Assembly (NCBI GenBank): GCA_003609755.1
Contig: AP017991.1
Location: 1,877,501-1,941,500, forward strand
Direction of reading: 5' to 3'
Length of the DNA stretch: 64,000 nucleotides
From: Planktothrix agardhii NIES-204
GTDB lineage: Bacteria; Cyanobacteriota; Cyanobacteriia; Cyanobacteriales; Microcoleaceae
The notes below the pieces were generated by a model. The model was not told the DNA's origin, searched no databases, and was given only the letters and a program-made list of their open reading frames with translations. A program made the position numbers and the translations under genes. Below are positions 61,400 to 64,000 of the stretch, piece after piece. Numbering within the stretch: the stretch's first letter is position 1; every line of letters starts with the position of its first letter.

Positions 61400-62743
61400 A
61401 TGGCTGATCTACCCAACTTAACCAGTGCTGCTACCGTGATTATGGTAGTTGAAGGACTACCAATTACGATTCAAGTTGATGGTGCAAATGCTCCGATAAC
61501 GGCTGGAAATTTCGTTGATTTAGTTGAACGAAATGTTTATGATAATACCCTATTTCATCGCGTTGTTATTGACCCCACGCCCTTTGTTGCTCAAGGTGGT
61601 GACCCCCAAAGTAAATATCCTAATGTGGCTGCAAATTTGTTAGGAAGTGGGGGTTTTATTGATCCTGCTACGGGTAAAGTTAGAAATATTCCCTTAGAAA
61701 TTAAACCCAAAGGTGCTACAGAACCTATCTATAGCAAAACCTTTAAAGAAGCAGGAATTACCGTTCCTCCGGTGTTAAGTAATGTCGTCGGTTCCATTGC
61801 CATGGCGCGGTCTTCGGGAACCGATACGGCTTCATCCCAATTCTATTTTAATTTAGCAGATAATTCCACAAACTTAGACGGAAATTATGCGGTTTTTGGC
61901 ACAGTAACTCAAGGCTTTGATGTCGTCAATCAAATTCGAGTAGGTAATCAAATTTGGGATGCAGCTGTTGTCGATGGAATTATTCCCAGTCGGGTTTCTG
62001 GAATTATTTCAGATGCGAATATCTTGAATGGATTTATTAATACCATAAATCGTGCTAGTTTGCCTTTAAGTTATGCCTATCCTCGTAATTTAGATGCAGA
62101 TAATGTCATAACCATGACTCCTGATATTACCCTAAATAATCATCGGGGACTATTAGCTGGAGGCGGTAATGATTTGGTTACTGGTTCGACAGGAAATGAT
62201 GTAATTAATGGAAATGCTGGCAATGATTCTCTGGATGGAAATGACGCCAATGATTATATTTTGGGAGGAAAAGATAATGATATTATTACCGGGGGACAAG
62301 GCAATGATATTTTAAATGGAAATCGAGGGAGTGATACCATTTTTGGAGGTGCTGGTTCAGACTTTATTCGAGGTGGACAAGGCAATGATAGTTTAAATGG
62401 CAATAATGGTAATGATTTCCTAATCGGAGATTTAGGAACAGATACTTTAACCGGAGGAGGAGGGACTGATATTTTCATGTTGCGAGGGGATGAATCCGCC
62501 ACGGTTTTTGATATCAATTTAGCCAATATTATTACGGATTTCAAGGTTTCAGAAGGCGATAAAATTCATATCCTTGATACAATTCCTCTGGCTAATTTAA
62601 GTTTTACCTCCTCTGGGAATGACACCGTAATTAAGATTACAAATTCAGGAATTTTAGGAATTGTTAAAAACGTCCAACCTAGTGTTGTCCAAACAGCCAC
62701 GGTCATCACATCACCCACGGATTTAGCCTTAACCATTGGTTAA
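61400..62743 (+). CDS. cyclophilin-type peptidyl-prolyl isomerase fused to RTX calcium-binding repeats
   Basis: 447 residues from ATG 61400 (MADLPNLTSAAT); a TTG at 61361 is in frame but less likely. A cyclophilin domain spans about 10-205: APITAGNFVDLVERNVYDNT, LFHRVV, FVAQGGDPQSKYP, VGSIAMARSS...SQFYFNLADN and YAVFGTVTQGFDVVNQI. About six GGxGxDxLx nonapeptides lie at about 255-365 (GGGNDLVTGSTGNDVINGN and so on). A C-terminal secretion-type segment (ADITDFKVSEGDKIHILD-like) ends the chain. There is no signal peptide; the RTX tail implies type I export. It is an extracellular Ca-dependent foldase candidate. The Phe/Arg/Gln catalytic core of cyclophilin is largely kept. Confidence 0.88.
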   Translation: MADLPNLTSAATVIMVVEGLPITIQVDGANAPITAGNFVDLVERNVYDNTLFHRVVIDPTPFVAQGGDPQSKYPNVAANLLGSGGFIDPATGKVRNIPLEIKPKGATEPIYSKTFKEAGITVPPVLSNVVGSIAMARSSGTDTASSQFYFNLADNSTNLDGNYAVFGTVTQGFDVVNQIRVGNQIWDAAVVDGIIPSRVSGIISDANILNGFINTINRASLPLSYAYPRNLDADNVITMTPDITLNNHRGLLAGGGNDLVTGSTGNDVINGNAGNDSLDGNDANDYILGGKDNDIITGGQGNDILNGNRGSDTIFGGAGSDFIRGGQGNDSLNGNNGNDFLIGDLGTDTLTGGGGTDIFMLRGDESATVFDINLANIITDFKVSEGDKIHILDTIPLANLSFTSSGNDTVIKITNSGILGIVKNVQPSVVQTATVITSPTDLALTIG

Positions 62744-62756
62744 TTTTTTTTGAATG

Positions 62757-62801
62757 TTGTTGCGCTTTAGCGCTCTTAATAGAGGTGCTAAAGCACAACA
62801 A
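62757..62801. terminator. long hairpin after the cyclophilin-RTX gene
   Basis: TTGTTGCGCTTTAGCGC ... GTGCTAAAGCACAACAA, a 20-bp stem with G-U-type differences, between convergent genes. It is of a common intergenic palindrome type and probably works as terminator for both. Confidence 0.6.
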
Positions 62802-62816
62802 CGAAATGATAACCCC

Positions 62817-63023
62817 CTAATTATCCGATTCTGTTTGATCAAAACTAGGAGTTAATGGTCGGTTTTGACTATCTCCAAATCCCGAAGCATTTCCTATCGC
62901 AATAATGAATAAAAATAATGCAACGATTAACCATCCTAATGTCCCCCAATCAGGAGGTTTTGGGGGCGGTGGCGGGGGTTTATCCAGAGGTGGTTTAGGT
63001 TTGGGTGCATCGCTTTGAGACAT
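62817..63023 (-). CDS. small proline-rich single-pass membrane protein
   Basis: 68 residues. A basic/proline tract (PKPKPPLDKPPPPPPKPPDW, residues 7-26) precedes one transmembrane helix (GTLGWLIVALFLFIIAIGNA, about 27-46) and a short polar C-terminus. Such proteins recur in cyanobacteria without known function; the Pro tract could bind a partner domain. It is located 70 bp from the DUF3370 gene 3' end, in the same direction, so they may be co-transcribed. Confidence 0.6.
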   Translation of the reverse strand: MSQSDAPKPKPPLDKPPPPPPKPPDWGTLGWLIVALFLFIIAIGNASGFGDSQNRPLTPSFDQTESDN

Positions 63024-63093
63024 AAAATCAACCTACAAAATTAGTGTTTATAAATTCTTTGTGTTTTTGTGGTTAAATAAAGACTACAATCTA

Positions 63094-64000
63094 TCATTTT
63101 AACGGTAATGTTTTCACCGTCAAAACTTGAGGAGCAGAAGCATCAGGAGGATAGAGAAAATCAACTTTAACGGGTCGAGTTTCTTGAGGTTTTAGGGTTA
63201 ATTGTACTAACGCTTCCCCTTGTTGTCCCCGTCTTTGAACCAAATGCAGATAGCGAATTTGGGATTTTCCTTGATCATCTTCATAGCTCAACCTAACAGT
63301 ACCTCGGAAGAAAACTTGAGGGGCTGGAGGGTCAAAAAACCTTAATCCAGGTTGGGATAATTTTTCTTCTTTGATCGGAGTTTGTAAGGTTAAAATAACT
63401 TGTTGGGGTTGACTTTTGGGATTATAAAGTGGTAAAATTAAGTTATATTCTATCCCATAATTTCCGTGAGCTTGATAGGCGGTATCGGGATATCTAACCA
63501 CTAAAGGAGCACTTTGAATTTGATTAGTTCCTAACTGTCCTCTAGGTAAGGTTGCAATCGGATAAGAAAATGCTTTTCCCGATTCAGGAATAGTTAAAAT
63601 AGAACTATTTGGATCAACAATATTAGCATTCCAACGGGAACCCAATGCCACTCCAGCCACCCGTCCATAGATAATTTGTTCAGAATTAGTATTAGGAGGT
63701 GTGGGGGTACGATCTCTAGGTGTAACTAACATTCCTTGCTGTAATAATTGTTCCCATTGTGTTAAAGTAGGCGCGATTTCTATTCTATTTGGTTGTAGTG
63801 TTGCATATTTAGCTAAACTAGCAATATAAACCTCGCCATCACTCTCTAAACGCATTAAAGTAGACCGACCATTTAAAGGAGGTTCTAAATTTTTAACCGG
63901 AATTGGAGCATTTAATAAAAGACGACTACTTTGGGGGGGAATAATAATTTTTTCCACAAATTCAGTTTGTCGTTTTCCCCGTAAAATATCATTCATCACC
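63094..64000 (-). CDS. DUF3370 protein, 5' end outside the window
   Basis: 302 residues are visible; the frame is open to the window end, and cyanobacterial DUF3370 proteins are about 450 residues, so the start lies outside. The visible GTG/ATG codons at 63999/63996 are internal (the sequence around SDILRGKR lies mid-protein in relatives). Recognised by LNAPIPVKNLEPPLNGRSTL, IIYGRVAGVALGSRWNANIV, YPDTAYQAHGNYGIEYNLIL and FFDPPAPQVFFRGTVRLSYE. Function unknown; the family is cyanobacterial and probably exported and beta-rich. The C-terminus is complete here. Confidence 0.85.
   Translation of the reverse strand, partial: VMNDILRGKRQTEFVEKIIIPPQSSRLLLNAPIPVKNLEPPLNGRSTLMRLESDGEVYIASLAKYATLQPNRIEIAPTLTQWEQLLQQGMLVTPRDRTPTPPNTNSEQIIYGRVAGVALGSRWNANIVDPNSSILTIPESGKAFSYPIATLPRGQLGTNQIQSAPLVVRYPDTAYQAHGNYGIEYNLILPLYNPKSQPQQVILTLQTPIKEEKLSQPGLRFFDPPAPQVFFRGTVRLSYEDDQGKSQIRYLHLVQRRGQQGEALVQLTLKPQETRPVKVDFLYPPDASAPQVLTVKTLPLK

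Overview
The window is cyanobacterial chromosome and most likely comes from a filamentous Oscillatoriales-type genome such as Planktothrix or a relative. The phylum is certain: psbB (CP47) and psbT of photosystem II, an orange carotenoid protein (OCP) with its fluorescence recovery protein (FRP), a DUF751/Ycf33-type protein, an SLH-domain porin, the short three-domain ribosomal protein S1, and many copies of the HIP1 octamer GCGATCGC. Heptanucleotide tandem repeats, AT-rich intergenic DNA and giant TPR-glycosyltransferases point to a filamentous bloom-former; the genus is an inference.

Layout. 1-7.7 kb: end of a porin gene, a Tat-exported PhoX-type phosphatase, an OmpR-family regulator with an atypical receiver, a creatininase-family hydrolase behind a nine-copy pentanucleotide repeat, and an exported retropepsin-like protease. 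7.8-17 kb: core genes psbB, psbT, nrdR, rps1, a HAD phosphatase, ocp-frp and metK. The ocp-frp pair lies between two direct repeats that look like IS200/IS605 right ends. 17-31 kb: a histidine-kinase-like protein with a decayed ATPase domain, a GH108 lysozyme-type protein, hemL, a HisIE with a ruined HisI half, DUF4079, glcE-glcF, a Ser/Thr kinase with WD40 repeats, a peptidoglycan-binding protein and an FGGY sugar kinase.

31-36 kb contains many gene fragments (chimeric glycosyltransferase/SDR, broken WcbI, glycosyltransferase 5' end, epimerase 3' end) and mobile-looking repeats. It borders a 16-kb minus-strand cluster (33.2-49.3 kb) of six genes: four TPR proteins, of which three carry recognisable glycosyltransferase domains (GT2+GT4, GT2+WbsX, GT61) and one a distant GT61-like region, plus a GT4 enzyme and a sulfotransferase. 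A Ca-binding RTX protein sits just upstream. The architecture resembles TPR-guided protein O-glycosyltransferases. The leading hypothesis is a dedicated system that glycosylates and perhaps sulfates a surface protein (the RTX protein being the obvious candidate) or builds a surface polysaccharide.

51-64 kb: argG, a second GT2 gene with a methyltransferase, an OmpR response regulator, a headless MarR remnant, a four-gene ABC sugar importer operon, DUF751, a Tat-exported peroxiredoxin, a cyclophilin-RTX fusion and a truncated DUF3370 gene.

No rRNA, tRNA, CRISPR array, intact transposase or prophage was found by reading. The mobile signal consists of small non-autonomous elements: a family with TAGCA terminal repeats at TA sites (one copy inside a palindromic repeat), a 264-bp element with CAGGACTTACGCAA ends, and solitary IS200/IS605-like right ends.
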